From Lysobacteraceae bacterium NML95-0200 (lineage in GTDB: Bacteria; Pseudomonadota; Gammaproteobacteria; Xanthomonadales; Xanthomonadaceae), in contig NWQQ01000019.1 in assembly GCA_002798255.1 (NCBI GenBank), positions 1 through 64,000 of the forward strand: a stretch of 64,000 nucleotides of DNA. Direction: 5' to 3'. The notes below the pieces were generated by a model, which saw only the letters and a list, made by a program, of their open reading frames with translations, had not been told where the DNA came from and searched no databases. Shown here in pieces: positions 1 to 8,627 of this stretch. Each line of letters begins with the position of its first letter. The first letter of the stretch is position 1. The translations under genes and the position numbers were made by a program.

Positions 1-127
1 CCTGTCCCGTGATTACGAACGATTGCCGGACGTGCTGGGGGGATTGCACTTTGTGGTCTTCGCCATTCTCATGTTACCCAATGCCATGCCCTTGATTCGA
101 TTGGCACAAAGTTCATAACACGCTCTA
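1..127 (+). mobile_element. Right end of an IS5-family insertion sequence
   Basis: The transposase stop codon at 116-118 is followed at once by a sequence ending near GCTCTA (121-127). Read on the minus strand this begins TAGAGCGTGTTATGAAC, which resembles IS5/IS427-type terminal inverted repeats. The left end is outside the window, so the boundary at about 127 and any target duplication are inferred. The element lies directly upstream of the zincin/lipoprotein pair. Confidence 0.5.
2..118 (+). CDS. IS5-family transposase, C-terminal end (partial)
   Basis: The reading frame enters from outside the window and gives 38 residues before TAA. It includes SRDYERLPDVLGG and LHFVVFAILML. This arrangement, a DYERLP motif followed by a hydrophobic helix with a short tail, is typical of the C-terminus of IS5-family (IS427-like) DDE transposases. 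The 5' part and the DDE catalytic residues lie upstream of position 1, so intactness cannot be judged. Confidence 0.7.
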   Translation: MSRDYERLPDVLGGLHFVVFAILMLPNAMPLIRLAQSS

Positions 128-205
128 AGCCCCCAAAAAATTAACTCTGATCGCCTTTATCAGATGTATGCTCAAAACTCAAGAAATCAGAGAGGATTGA
201 TTGAA

Positions 206-1099
206 ATGAGCACATCAGGCAATCACGGCAACCAGCCCCGTCCCTTGGGCACCATTGTTGTTATAGGCCGGGGGCTTTCAATTTCTCTCGGCACTGACTT
301 TGGTGGCTCCGGCATGCATTCGGAGCCGCCATCGCAGCATGCCAGTATTGGCGATGATTTCTCCAGCAGCGACACTGACAAGAATGAAATCGAAATCAAG
401 GTGGAATTTGAGCGCCCCTTGACTGACGATGAAAAGAAAGCACTTGATGATTTGGCCAAATCCATCGCCGAAATCTCCCGGCTGCTTTCCAAACTACCTG
501 CCGATGCCAGGATAAAGCTCAGCGACGGCAAGGAAATCACCGGCCAGGAGCTCAAGGATATCTGGAGCCGGACGGATTTTTTCATTGATGAAAAAGGAAC
601 GCCATACAGGAACCGGACAGGCCGTGGAGAAGCCGATTACAACGGAGGAAATCCCCGTGTCCGCTTCACGATTGAAACCGTGAGCAACTACGCAAGATTG
701 AATAAAAACTCACTAGCAGGCACCAACTATATAGCCCTGCATGAATTGGCACATATGACTGCAGCCGGGCGTGCAAGCAATCAAGCACATGGGGGGCAAC
801 CTGACTACTCCCCGGGCTGGAAAAAAAACGAAAGTCTCGCCAACGATGTCGCTCATGCACTTCTCGTCCATGCCGGATTGCCCACCTTGCCTATTGGGGA
901 AAAACAGGGCGGCTTGAGCAACCCGCCGCCGCAAGTCACCTTGCCATCCACCCCAGGTGGCGGTGGCGGTGGCGGTGGCGGTGGCGGTGGCGGTGGCGGT
1001 GGCGGTGGCGGTGGCGGTGGCGGTGGCGGTGGCGGTGGCGGTGGCGGTGGCGGTGGCGGTGGCGGTGGCGGTGGCCATGATCATCAGGTGATTCACTGA
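206..1099 (+). CDS. Putative zinc metallopeptidase-like protein with polyglycine tail
   Basis: This 297-residue protein was not recognised as a named family. It carries the zincin motif HELAH (His179, Glu180, His183). An N-E-S-L-A-N-D-V-A segment follows at about 208-216, and Glu209 could be the third metal ligand; HExxH plus a downstream ExxAN is seen in gluzincin-like and ImmA/IrrE-like peptidases. No signal peptide is evident. The C-terminus is 40 consecutive glycines followed by HDHQVIH. ATG 206 was chosen because AGAGGA lies 9 bases upstream; an earlier in-frame ATG at 164 has no such site. The stop is one base before the ATG of a lipoprotein gene, implying translational coupling. A toxin or effector with its immunity partner is possible but is inference. 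Confidence 0.6.
   Translation: MSTSGNHGNQPRPLGTIVVIGRGLSISLGTDFGGSGMHSEPPSQHASIGDDFSSSDTDKNEIEIKVEFERPLTDDEKKALDDLAKSIAEISRLLSKLPADARIKLSDGKEITGQELKDIWSRTDFFIDEKGTPYRNRTGRGEADYNGGNPRVRFTIETVSNYARLNKNSLAGTNYIALHELAHMTAAGRASNQAHGGQPDYSPGWKKNESLANDVAHALLVHAGLPTLPIGEKQGGLSNPPPQVTLPSTPGGGGGGGGGGGGGGGGGGGGGGGGGGGGGGGGGGGGGGGGHDHQVIH
956..1075 (+). repeat. (GGTGGC)20 hexanucleotide tandem repeat
   Basis: Twenty perfect, uninterrupted copies of GGTGGC (120 bp) encode 40 glycines in the zincin-like gene. Because the unit is 6 bp, gain or loss of copies changes the protein by two glycines at a time and never shifts the frame. The lack of any synonymous interruption suggests recent or ongoing slippage expansion. 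Confidence 0.95.
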
Positions 1100-1100
1100 A

Positions 1101-1955
1101 ATGAACAAGTCATTCCTTGCCGCCATCCTACCTGCACTGCTTTGTATCGGCTGCGCTTCTTCTCCCTCTACACGCGGCGCCGTACAATCGCCATCATTAT
1201 GCGACCCGCCTGAAAGGGCGCTGGAGCATATCGCCATTGGCAAGCATATTATCGGGGATGCCGTACTGGAAGGCATGCACTTCCCGCCCGGACAGCCGCG
1301 ACCAGAAACCTTGTATGACCAGGGCGAGACTTTTCATTTTGCATCTGCCTACCAGATGACTGGCATTTGTGCGCACCGGATCAGCTATTACTCAGATGCC
1401 CCTGTCCCAATTTTCTATGTACTGGGTAGCCCAGACACCACACCTCGTACTGCCGAGGTACTCATAATGGCAAAAGACAGCCCAACGCCATTTCATATAA
1501 AAATCATCGACAAAAAACCATTTTTTTACGACACCACTTATTCGACAGACCCCCATCCCCATATTCCTGGCGCCACATTCATAATGGCAAGGGAAATCAC
1601 CACCTTATTCCATGATGAGTTGGAGGCAGTAAAAAAATATGGAAAATTCGAATTACCGCCTGACGGCAGGCGCCCCTCTCCCGAGGATCACAAAGTCATG
1701 CTCGGGCTTTGGCAAACACCACAGGGGGCTTTTATCGGCTCCTTCGTGCAAATGGCCGATGGCCGCTTTGGCCCGGTGATGGAAGAATTCAGCACACGCT
1801 TCCCGGTTGACAGCCTGCTTTACTTTCCCGGCCATAATGCCCCGCTTGGCACAATCAGTCTTGTCGCCCGGAAAAAAGGCAAGACTTGGCTGATCAGCCA
1901 GATCTGGCATCACCCAAGATACGAAGAATTGGAACAAATGGTGCTCCAACCGTAA
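1101..1955 (+). CDS. Putative lipoprotein coupled to the zincin gene
   Basis: This 284-residue protein begins MNKSFLAAILPALL and continues to a Cys18 preceded by C-I-G, a plausible lipobox for a lipoprotein signal peptide. The rest is soluble-looking, with no further membrane segment and no domain I recognise. The ATG lies one base after the zincin stop (TGA-A-ATG), so the two genes are almost certainly co-translated. The middle of the gene (about 1490-1640) is AT-rich compared with neighbouring core genes, which fits acquired DNA next to an IS end. A role as periplasmic inhibitor or immunity partner is a hypothesis only. Confidence 0.65.
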   Translation: MNKSFLAAILPALLCIGCASSPSTRGAVQSPSLCDPPERALEHIAIGKHIIGDAVLEGMHFPPGQPRPETLYDQGETFHFASAYQMTGICAHRISYYSDAPVPIFYVLGSPDTTPRTAEVLIMAKDSPTPFHIKIIDKKPFFYDTTYSTDPHPHIPGATFIMAREITTLFHDELEAVKKYGKFELPPDGRRPSPEDHKVMLGLWQTPQGAFIGSFVQMADGRFGPVMEEFSTRFPVDSLLYFPGHNAPLGTISLVARKKGKTWLISQIWHHPRYEELEQMVLQP

Positions 1956-2068
1956 CAGCAAACCAGACCGGCGCTCCAAGGCAGGGCGCATGACGGTCAA
2001 GCGGTCAATGGGATTTTTTTCCCCGGTATCCCGGTGGCAAAATGGTGCCCCTTTTGCGGAGAGCGCCC

Positions 2069-2884
2069 ATGACCTTCATCCACCGCTTGCGCCAACGTTG
2101 GCAGTCGTCCAATTCCCTGCTGTGTGTGGGGCTCGACCCCGACCCGGCACGCTTTTCGGAGCATTACGCCAATGATGAAGATGCGCTGTTTTCATTCTGC
2201 CGCGACATTGCCGATGCCACGGCGGAATACGCCTGCGCGTTCAAGCCGCAGATCGCCTATTTCGCCGCGCACAACGGCGGCGAGTCCACCTTGCAGCGGC
2301 TGATTGCGCATATCAACGCCACACACCCGGACATCCCGGTGATTCTCGACAGCAAGCGTGGCGATATCGGCAGTACCGCTGCGCAGTATGCAGTGGAGGC
2401 CTTCGACCGATTTGCTGCCGATGCAGTCACGCTCAACCCCTATATGGGCTACGACAGCGCCGAGCCGTTCCTGAAGCGTGATGGTCGCGGCTGTGTGTTT
2501 CTGTGCCACACCTCCAATCCCGGCGCGCGCGATTTTCAGGAGCTGCTGGTCGATGGCGAGCCGCTCTATCAGCATGTGGCGCGCACGATTGCACAAAAAT
2601 GGAATGACAACGGCAATTGCGCACTGGTCGTGGGCGCAACCTTCCCCGAGGAACTTGGCCGCATCCGCAACATTGTCGGCGATATGCCGCTGTTGATTCC
2701 CGGCGTCGGCGCGCAAGGTGGTGATGTCGCAGCCGTGGTAAAAAACGGCAAGACCGCCGATGGCACGGGGCTGATGATTAACTCATCGCGCGGCATCCTG
2801 TATGCCTCGATGGGCGAAGACTTCCGCGAAGCCGCCGCCCATGCCGCGCGCAGCCTGCGCGATGAAATCAATCGCCATCGTTAA
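2069..2884 (+). CDS. pyrF: Orotidine 5'-phosphate decarboxylase, type 2
   Basis: Converts OMP to UMP, the last step of de novo pyrimidine synthesis in the cytoplasm. The 271-residue protein starts with the CVGLDPDP segment typical of the type 2 family. It contains the catalytic D-x-K-x-x-D motif (Asp94, Lys96, Asp99 in [10 protein letters not shown]), and the C-terminal phosphate-binding segment includes [11 protein letters not shown] 2069 was chosen because a GGAGAG element lies just upstream; an in-frame ATG at 2042 would add nine residues without a ribosome site. The gene stands alone and is convergent with fghA across a hairpin. Confidence 0.95.
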   Translation: MTFIHRLRQRWQSSNSLLCVGLDPDPARFSEHYANDEDALFSFCRDIADATAEYACAFKPQIAYFAAHNGGESTLQRLIAHINATHPDIPVILDSKRGDIGSTAAQYAVEAFDRFAADAVTLNPYMGYDSAEPFLKRDGRGCVFLCHTSNPGARDFQELLVDGEPLYQHVARTIAQKWNDNGNCALVVGATFPEELGRIRNIVGDMPLLIPGVGAQGGDVAAVVKNGKTADGTGLMINSSRGILYASMGEDFREAAAHAARSLRDEINRHR

Positions 2885-2894
2885 AGCAATACAA

Positions 2895-2916
2895 ACGGGC
2901 AGCACAGGCTGCCCGT
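2895..2916. terminator. Hairpin between convergent pyrF and fghA
   Basis: Perfect 9-bp arms ACGGGCAGC and GCTGCCCGT with loop ACAG lie in the 50-bp gap between the two stop codons. There is no strong T-run on either side, so terminator function rests on position and stem strength. Confidence 0.6.
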
Positions 2917-2934
2917 AGCATTGCATGCCGCCAA

Positions 2935-3774
2935 TCAAAGCGCCTTCAGCGCCCTGGCGTGATGGGCGATATGCTCGCCAATAAAGCTGGCGATGAAGTA
3001 ATAGCTGTGGTCGTAACCCGGTTGCAGGCGCAGGGTCAGCGGGTGCCCCATCTTTTCGCAAGCGGCCTTGAGCAGTTCTGGCTTCAACTGGCCTTGCAAA
3101 AATTCGTCGGCATCGCCCTGATCGACCAGCAACGGCAAACGCGCGGCCAGCGCATTTTGTACCAGTTCCACCGAGTCGTATGCCTTCCAGGTTTCGCGGT
3201 CATCACCCAGATACGCCTGAAAAGCCTTCTGTCCCCAGGGCGCCTGGCTGGGCGCGACGATGGGCGAAAACGCCGACACGCTACGATAGCGACCGGGATT
3301 TTTCAGCGCGATGGTAAGCGCACCGTGGCCACCCATGGAGTGCCCGCTGATGGCACGCGCATCATTCACCGGGAAGTTCGCTTCAACAAGCGCCGGCAAT
3401 TCGTCCACGATGTAGTCATACATGCGGAAATGCCTGTCCCACGGCGCGCACGTGGCATTGAGGTAAAAGCCCGCGCCTTGCCCCAGGTCATAGCCCTCGT
3501 CATTGGGCACCGCCTCGCCACGCGGCGAAGTATCCGGCACCACGATGACCATGCCGTGCTGCGCCGCATACGCCTGCGCTCCGGCCTTGGTGATGAAATT
3601 CTGCTCGGTACAGGTCAAGCCTGATAGCCAATACAGCACCGGGCATTTTTCGCCTGCCAGCGCCTGGAGCGGCAGGTAGATGCCGAATTTCATCGGCGTG
3701 CCGGTGCTGCTGGAATCGTGCTGCCAGACTTCCTGACGGCCACCGAAGCTGGCATGGGATTCGATTTTTTGCAT
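2935..3774 (-). CDS. fghA: S-formylglutathione hydrolase
   Basis: Hydrolyses S-formylglutathione to formate and glutathione, the second step of glutathione-dependent formaldehyde detoxification. The 279-residue alpha/beta hydrolase has the nucleophile elbow [10 protein letters not shown] with Ser146. Asp221 or Asp223 (VDQGDADEF) and His256 (PGYDHSYYF) are the likely other triad members. Length matches the esterase D/FrmB family. The start has AAAGGAAA upstream. It lies 16 bases after vapC and on the same strand as frmR-frmA, so a toxin-antitoxin pair now separates it from the rest of the pathway. Confidence 0.95.
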   Translation of the reverse strand: MQKIESHASFGGRQEVWQHDSSSTGTPMKFGIYLPLQALAGEKCPVLYWLSGLTCTEQNFITKAGAQAYAAQHGMVIVVPDTSPRGEAVPNDEGYDLGQGAGFYLNATCAPWDRHFRMYDYIVDELPALVEANFPVNDARAISGHSMGGHGALTIALKNPGRYRSVSAFSPIVAPSQAPWGQKAFQAYLGDDRETWKAYDSVELVQNALAARLPLLVDQGDADEFLQGQLKPELLKAACEKMGHPLTLRLQPGYDHSYYFIASFIGEHIAHHARALKAL

Positions 3775-3790
3775 GGGATTTCCTTTGCCG

Positions 3791-4201
3791 TTATTGCCAG
3801 GGATTGATGAGTTTCACGCCGGTTGCCGCGAAATCCGCCACATTGCGTGTGGCCAGCACGAAGCCATGCTCAACTGCCGTGGCGGCTATCAGTGAATCGG
3901 CCAAAGACTTGCGGTCAGGTACCTGCATGCGGGCACACAAGCGCGCTGCCTTGGCAGTCAAGGGCAGGATGTTGGGCTCGAATTGGCTCAGCGTCTCCTC
4001 CAACCAGTCGCGCAGTTGCGCGCCCTGTCTGGCATCTTTGCGCTCCATGCCCAGCACTCCTGTTTCAAGCTCCATCACGGTAATGACGGAGAGATAAAGC
4101 AGATGGAAGGGCTGATTTTTTGCCCACGCCCTGACCGCTGCGGAGGGGTTCGGCTTGTTGCTGCGCAGCTCGGTCAGGACATTGGTATCCAGCAGATACA
4201 T
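3791..4201 (-). CDS. vapC: VapC-type PIN-domain ribonuclease toxin
   Basis: This 136-residue protein starts [12 protein letters not shown], the hallmark of PIN-domain toxins of the VapC/FitB type. Acidic residues expected to bind metal are present: Asp5, Glu44 (VMELETG), Asp102 (ADSLIAATA) and Asp123. Such toxins cut tRNA or other RNA when freed from the antitoxin. ATG 4201 was chosen because it starts at the canonical PIN strand and lies 7 bases after the antitoxin stop; a longer in-frame ATG start at 4276 would run back into the antitoxin gene. Confidence 0.93.
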   Translation of the reverse strand: MYLLDTNVLTELRSNKPNPSAAVRAWAKNQPFHLLYLSVITVMELETGVLGMERKDARQGAQLRDWLEETLSQFEPNILPLTAKAARLCARMQVPDRKSLADSLIAATAVEHGFVLATRNVADFAATGVKLINPWQ

Positions 4202-4208
4202 TTCAGCC

Positions 4209-4469
4209 TCAGCCCCAATCCGCCTCGCGTGGCAAACTGGCTCCACGCTCGGCCTCAAATTCGATGCCCGCTGCACACGGGATGCTCTCCATCACTTCCA
4301 GCAGGCTGCGCGGCCTGCCACCTTGCAGGCGGTAATAGTCCTCTATTTTCAACAGAGCCAAAGTGGGCTTGCCACGGTCGGTAATGAACACCGGGCCGTC
4401 GCTGGTCGCACGTTTGGCCGCAGCCAAATCCCGGGCAAATTCGCGGGCAGAAACCGTTGTGACTGTCAT
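4209..4469 (-). CDS. Phd/YefM-type antitoxin
   Basis: This 86-residue protein begins MTVTTVSAREFARDLAAAK and contains GPVFITDRGKPTLALL, the pattern of Phd/YefM antitoxins in which the N-terminal half binds DNA and the acidic C-terminus (EFEAERGASLPREADWG) wraps the toxin. It precedes vapC by 7 bases, the usual antitoxin-first order. The start at 4469 has a GGAG ribosome site and places a palindromic operator just upstream, which fits autoregulation by the toxin-antitoxin complex. Confidence 0.92.
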   Translation of the reverse strand: MTVTTVSAREFARDLAAAKRATSDGPVFITDRGKPTLALLKIEDYYRLQGGRPRSLLEVMESIPCAAGIEFEAERGASLPREADWG

Positions 4470-4486
4470 GCTGTCATCTCCGCAAA

Positions 4487-4500
4487 AATGTACATACATT
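4487..4500. promoter_or_regulatory. Palindromic operator of the phd/vapC operon
   Basis: AATGTA-CA-TACATT is a perfect inverted repeat with a 2-bp centre, placed 18-31 bases upstream of the antitoxin start. Phd/YefM antitoxins characteristically bind short palindromes containing TGTACA-like cores, so this is the likely autoregulatory site. Confidence 0.7.
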
Positions 4501-4517
4501 ATGACAATTACATCAGG

Positions 4518-4985
4518 TCAGCACCAGCACCGTACCCGGCGCAGGTACTCGGCATAGGGTTCGCCGAACTTGTGCAGCAGGATGCGCTCCTCCGGTTTGA
4601 TCTGCAAAAAATGCAGCCAAAGGATGGCAAGCAGCACGCCTGGCATCGCCAGCGGATGCGCCAGCCACATGCTCCAGCCGGTCAAACAAAACACCATGCC
4701 CAGATACATCGGGTTGCGGCTATGGGCAAAGATGCCGGTAGTGACGATCTGGCTGGAGTTATCCGGCTGCAACGGGTTAAGCGTGGTGCGATGGCGGCGG
4801 AACGCCAGCACCCCAAGCGCGGCAATCAGCACACCTGCTACTCCCCACAGCCCGGCAAGCCCCGCGCGTATGGAGATGGGCAGTGGCAATCGCCATTGCG
4901 GAAAAGCCCATGCGATGCCATACATCGCCAAGGCCATTAGCGCCATCACAATGGGGGGCGGGATTTTGAGTTCCAATGCGCGCAT
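4518..4985 (-). CDS. Isoprenylcysteine carboxyl methyltransferase-family membrane protein
   Basis: This 155-residue protein has about four hydrophobic segments and the family signature HSRNPMYLG followed by KPEERILLHKFGEPYAEY near the C-terminus. The ICMT/phospholipid methyltransferase superfamily uses SAM at the membrane; the substrate of short bacterial members such as this one is generally unknown. It starts 9 bases after the frmA stop, so it is probably cotranscribed with frmR-frmA. Whether it has a role in formaldehyde metabolism is unclear. Confidence 0.85.
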   Translation of the reverse strand: MRALELKIPPPIVMALMALAMYGIAWAFPQWRLPLPISIRAGLAGLWGVAGVLIAALGVLAFRRHRTTLNPLQPDNSSQIVTTGIFAHSRNPMYLGMVFCLTGWSMWLAHPLAMPGVLLAILWLHFLQIKPEERILLHKFGEPYAEYLRRVRCWC

Positions 4986-4994
4986 GGATTTGGC

Positions 4995-6449
<1,455 letters not shown>

Positions 6450-6458
6450 TCACCTCCA

Positions 6459-6475
6459 ATACTGGGGGGGAGTAT
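6459..6475. promoter_or_regulatory. FrmR-type operator
   Basis: ATACT-GGGGGGG-AGTAT is a perfect inverted repeat around a 7-bp G tract, located 11-27 bases upstream of frmR. CsoR/FrmR-family operators are known for central G/C tracts flanked by AT-rich arms, so this is the probable autoregulatory site. Confidence 0.75.
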
Positions 6476-6500
6476 ATGGCAAACCAAAATCACTGCCAAC

Positions 6501-6525
6501 AAAAAGCGGGCGCAGAGCCCGCTTT
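6501..6525 (-). terminator. Intrinsic terminator after the phosphate transporter
   Basis: Arms AAAGCGGGC (6503-6511) and GCCCGCTTT (6517-6525) with loop GCAGA lie downstream of the minus-strand pit gene. Read on the minus strand the stem is followed by a run of five T. Confidence 0.85.
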
Positions 6526-6550
6526 CATCAAATCCGAAGGCTGATAACGC

Positions 6551-8041
6551 TCAGTGCATGGTATGGCTCAGCACCCAGAACAGTGCGCCCGAAAGCAGCG
6601 CCGATACCGGCACGGTAATCACCCAGGCAGCGGCCACGGTGACAAAATGCGAGCGCCGCACCAGCTTGCGGCGGGCGCGCTCTTCCGGTGCCAGCGGTTT
6701 GCCCTTGCGGATGCCAAGCTGGCGGGCACGGCGTTCGGCATGCCATTCGCGGAAGAAGCCCACGCCAAAAATCGCGCCTACGGCGATATGCGTGGAGCTG
6801 ACCGGCAATCCCAGCCAGGAGGCCAGAATCACCGTTACCGCTGCCGAGAGCGATACGCAATAGGCGCGCATCGGGTTGAGTTTGGTGATTTGGCTGCCCA
6901 CCAGACGAATCAGCCGTGGGCCAAACAGCAGCAGACCAAAACTGATGCCAAGTGCACCAATGGCCATCACCCACAGCGGGATACCTACCTGGCCTTGCAC
7001 ATTGCCGGCCTGGACGGCGTGCACAATCGCTGCCAGCGGGCCGACGGCATTGGCCACATCATTGGCGCCATGCGCAAAGGAGAGCAATGCCGCCGAACAC
7101 ACCAGCGGGATGCCGAACAATTTGCGGATGGATTTTTTGCGGTTTTCCAGTCCCTGTGACTGGCGCTTGACCATCGGCACCGACAGCAGCCAGACCAACA
7201 CCCCTGTGACCAGGCCAATCAGCAGCGAGGTCTGCAGGCCAATCTTGACCACCTTGGACAAGCCCTTCAGTGCCAGATAAGCCCCAAAAGCGCCAGCCAT
7301 GAGGCCAATCAATACCGGCACCCAGCGCCGGGCGGCGGCAATCTTGTCTTGCCGGTACAGGATTCGCGCCTTGATGAAGGCCAGAAACACCGCGGCAATC
7401 AGCCCGCCCAAGAGCGGCGAAATCACCCAGCTTGCCGCGATTTTGCCCAATACCGGCCACTTCACCGAAGCCATGCCCGCCGCCACGATGCCGGCACCAA
7501 CCACGCCGCCGACTATCGAATGGGTAGTGGACACCGGCGCGCCAATCACGGTCGCCAGATTCAGCCACAGCGCGGCGGCCAGCAGCGCGGCCAGCATCGC
7601 CAGCACAAAGGTGCGTCCATCGCTGACCGCATCCGGGGCGATGATGCCCGAGGCGATGGTATTGACCACATCGCCACCGGCAATCAACGCGCCTGCGGTT
7701 TCAAAAATCGCGGCAATGATGAGCGCACTGCCCAGCGTCAGTGCATTGGCACCCACCGCTGGCCCCATGTTGTTAGCCACATCATTGGCACCGATATTGA
7801 GCGCCATATAGGCGCCAATCACGGTCGCGGCGACCACCACGAAGGTGCCGGGCTGCACGCCGATGAAGGCCAACGAGGCGGCTGCCACCAGCACCACGAA
7901 GGCGATGGCGATGCCCGGTGCAATCAGCGGTCTGGCAACAAAGGTGGTGGCACGCTCCAGCAGGCCGATGCGCCCCAAATCCTTGTCGAGCGTTCTCCAG
8001 CGGGTGGGGGTATGGGCGTTGGGGTCGTTAGGCGATGACAT
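6551..8041 (-). CDS. pit: PiT-family inorganic phosphate transporter
   Basis: This 496-residue membrane protein of the PHO4/PiT family is a proton-coupled low-affinity phosphate symporter. Both family repeats are visible: MALNIGANDVANNMGPAVGA in the N-terminal half and LLSFAHGANDVANAVGPLAA in the C-terminal half, each with the GANDVAN signature. More than ten hydrophobic segments flank a central hydrophilic loop (about 300-320). It is a single gene between frmR and a NUDIX gene, with its own terminator. The start at 8041 has no clear ribosome site, so a slightly different start is possible. Confidence 0.93.
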   Translation of the reverse strand: MSSPNDPNAHTPTRWRTLDKDLGRIGLLERATTFVARPLIAPGIAIAFVVLVAAASLAFIGVQPGTFVVVAATVIGAYMALNIGANDVANNMGPAVGANALTLGSALIIAAIFETAGALIAGGDVVNTIASGIIAPDAVSDGRTFVLAMLAALLAAALWLNLATVIGAPVSTTHSIVGGVVGAGIVAAGMASVKWPVLGKIAASWVISPLLGGLIAAVFLAFIKARILYRQDKIAAARRWVPVLIGLMAGAFGAYLALKGLSKVVKIGLQTSLLIGLVTGVLVWLLSVPMVKRQSQGLENRKKSIRKLFGIPLVCSAALLSFAHGANDVANAVGPLAAIVHAVQAGNVQGQVGIPLWVMAIGALGISFGLLLFGPRLIRLVGSQITKLNPMRAYCVSLSAAVTVILASWLGLPVSSTHIAVGAIFGVGFFREWHAERRARQLGIRKGKPLAPEERARRKLVRRSHFVTVAAAWVITVPVSALLSGALFWVLSHTMH

Positions 8042-8100
8042 AAGCCAATTTTGTCATTACTTCGGCAGTTCGCGCTTGATTTTCGGCAAGCGCCGCGCAT

Positions 8101-8556
8101 TTATTGCGCCGGTTTGTCCAGGCTGCGCAGAATTTGCGCAAGTTCCGGCTCGTCCACTTGGGCAGCCGCCTGTTGCAGCGGCCACCAGCGGCGCTCGCGC
8201 TGGCCGACCTCGGGATAATCATCGGCCAGTTCAACTTCATCCATCTGGAACACCACTACTTCCACCGGCTGGGCAAAATCTTCGACCAGCACGCTGTCAT
8301 AGTGATAGCGTCCAAGGGGTTGCGGGCGCACCCGGCCACGCGCGCCGGCCTCTTCCCAGGCCTCCTGCTGTGCCGAGCCGGGCAGGTCACTACCGGCCAT
8401 CGGCCAGCCTTTGGGCAGAATCCAGCGCCCCTGGCGCTTGCTGGTAATCAGCAGCACTTCACGGCGATCTTCATGAGCGCGCAGGCACAGAGCCGCCACT
8501 TGTAGGCGTTCTGGCCGTACCCCCAACAAGTCCAGCAGCAGGCGTCTTAGTCCCAT
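8101..8556 (-). CDS. NUDIX hydrolase family protein
   Basis: This 151-residue protein has a NUDIX fold: a strand-rich N-terminus with RQGRWILPKG and the helix motif ending QEAWEEAGARG. The consensus box is slightly degenerate, with Ser at the first Glu position and Gln for the Arg of REU; the EE pair that binds metal is intact. The substrate is unknown. The shorter start (ATG 8556) was chosen because AAGGA precedes it at 9 bases; a frame extension to 8628 lacks a site and runs through a hairpin. It follows ftsZ on the same strand. Confidence 0.85.
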   Translation of the reverse strand: MGLRRLLLDLLGVRPERLQVAALCLRAHEDRREVLLITSKRQGRWILPKGWPMAGSDLPGSAQQEAWEEAGARGRVRPQPLGRYHYDSVLVEDFAQPVEVVVFQMDEVELADDYPEVGQRERRWWPLQQAAAQVDEPELAQILRSLDKPAQ

Positions 8557-8587
8557 TTTTCTCGTCCTTAAAACGTAATCTGCCATG

Positions 8588-8616
8588 GCGCCCGTACACC
8601 GCAGATGTACGGGCGC
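8588..8616 (-). terminator. Strong hairpin after ftsZ
   Basis: Perfect 11-bp arms GCGCCCGTACA and TGTACGGGCGC with loop CCGCAGA begin 12 bases after the ftsZ stop. There is no immediate U-run on the minus strand, so it may act as a terminator for the dcw operon or as an mRNA 3'-end stabiliser. Confidence 0.6.
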
Positions 8617-8627
8617 TGGCATGCGCA

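Noticed and set aside
713-1276. Long minus-strand frame opposite the GGTGGC repeat, reading alternating Ala-Thr
   Set aside because: It exists only because the hexamer repeat has no stop in that frame. There is no start context and it overlaps two better-supported plus-strand genes.
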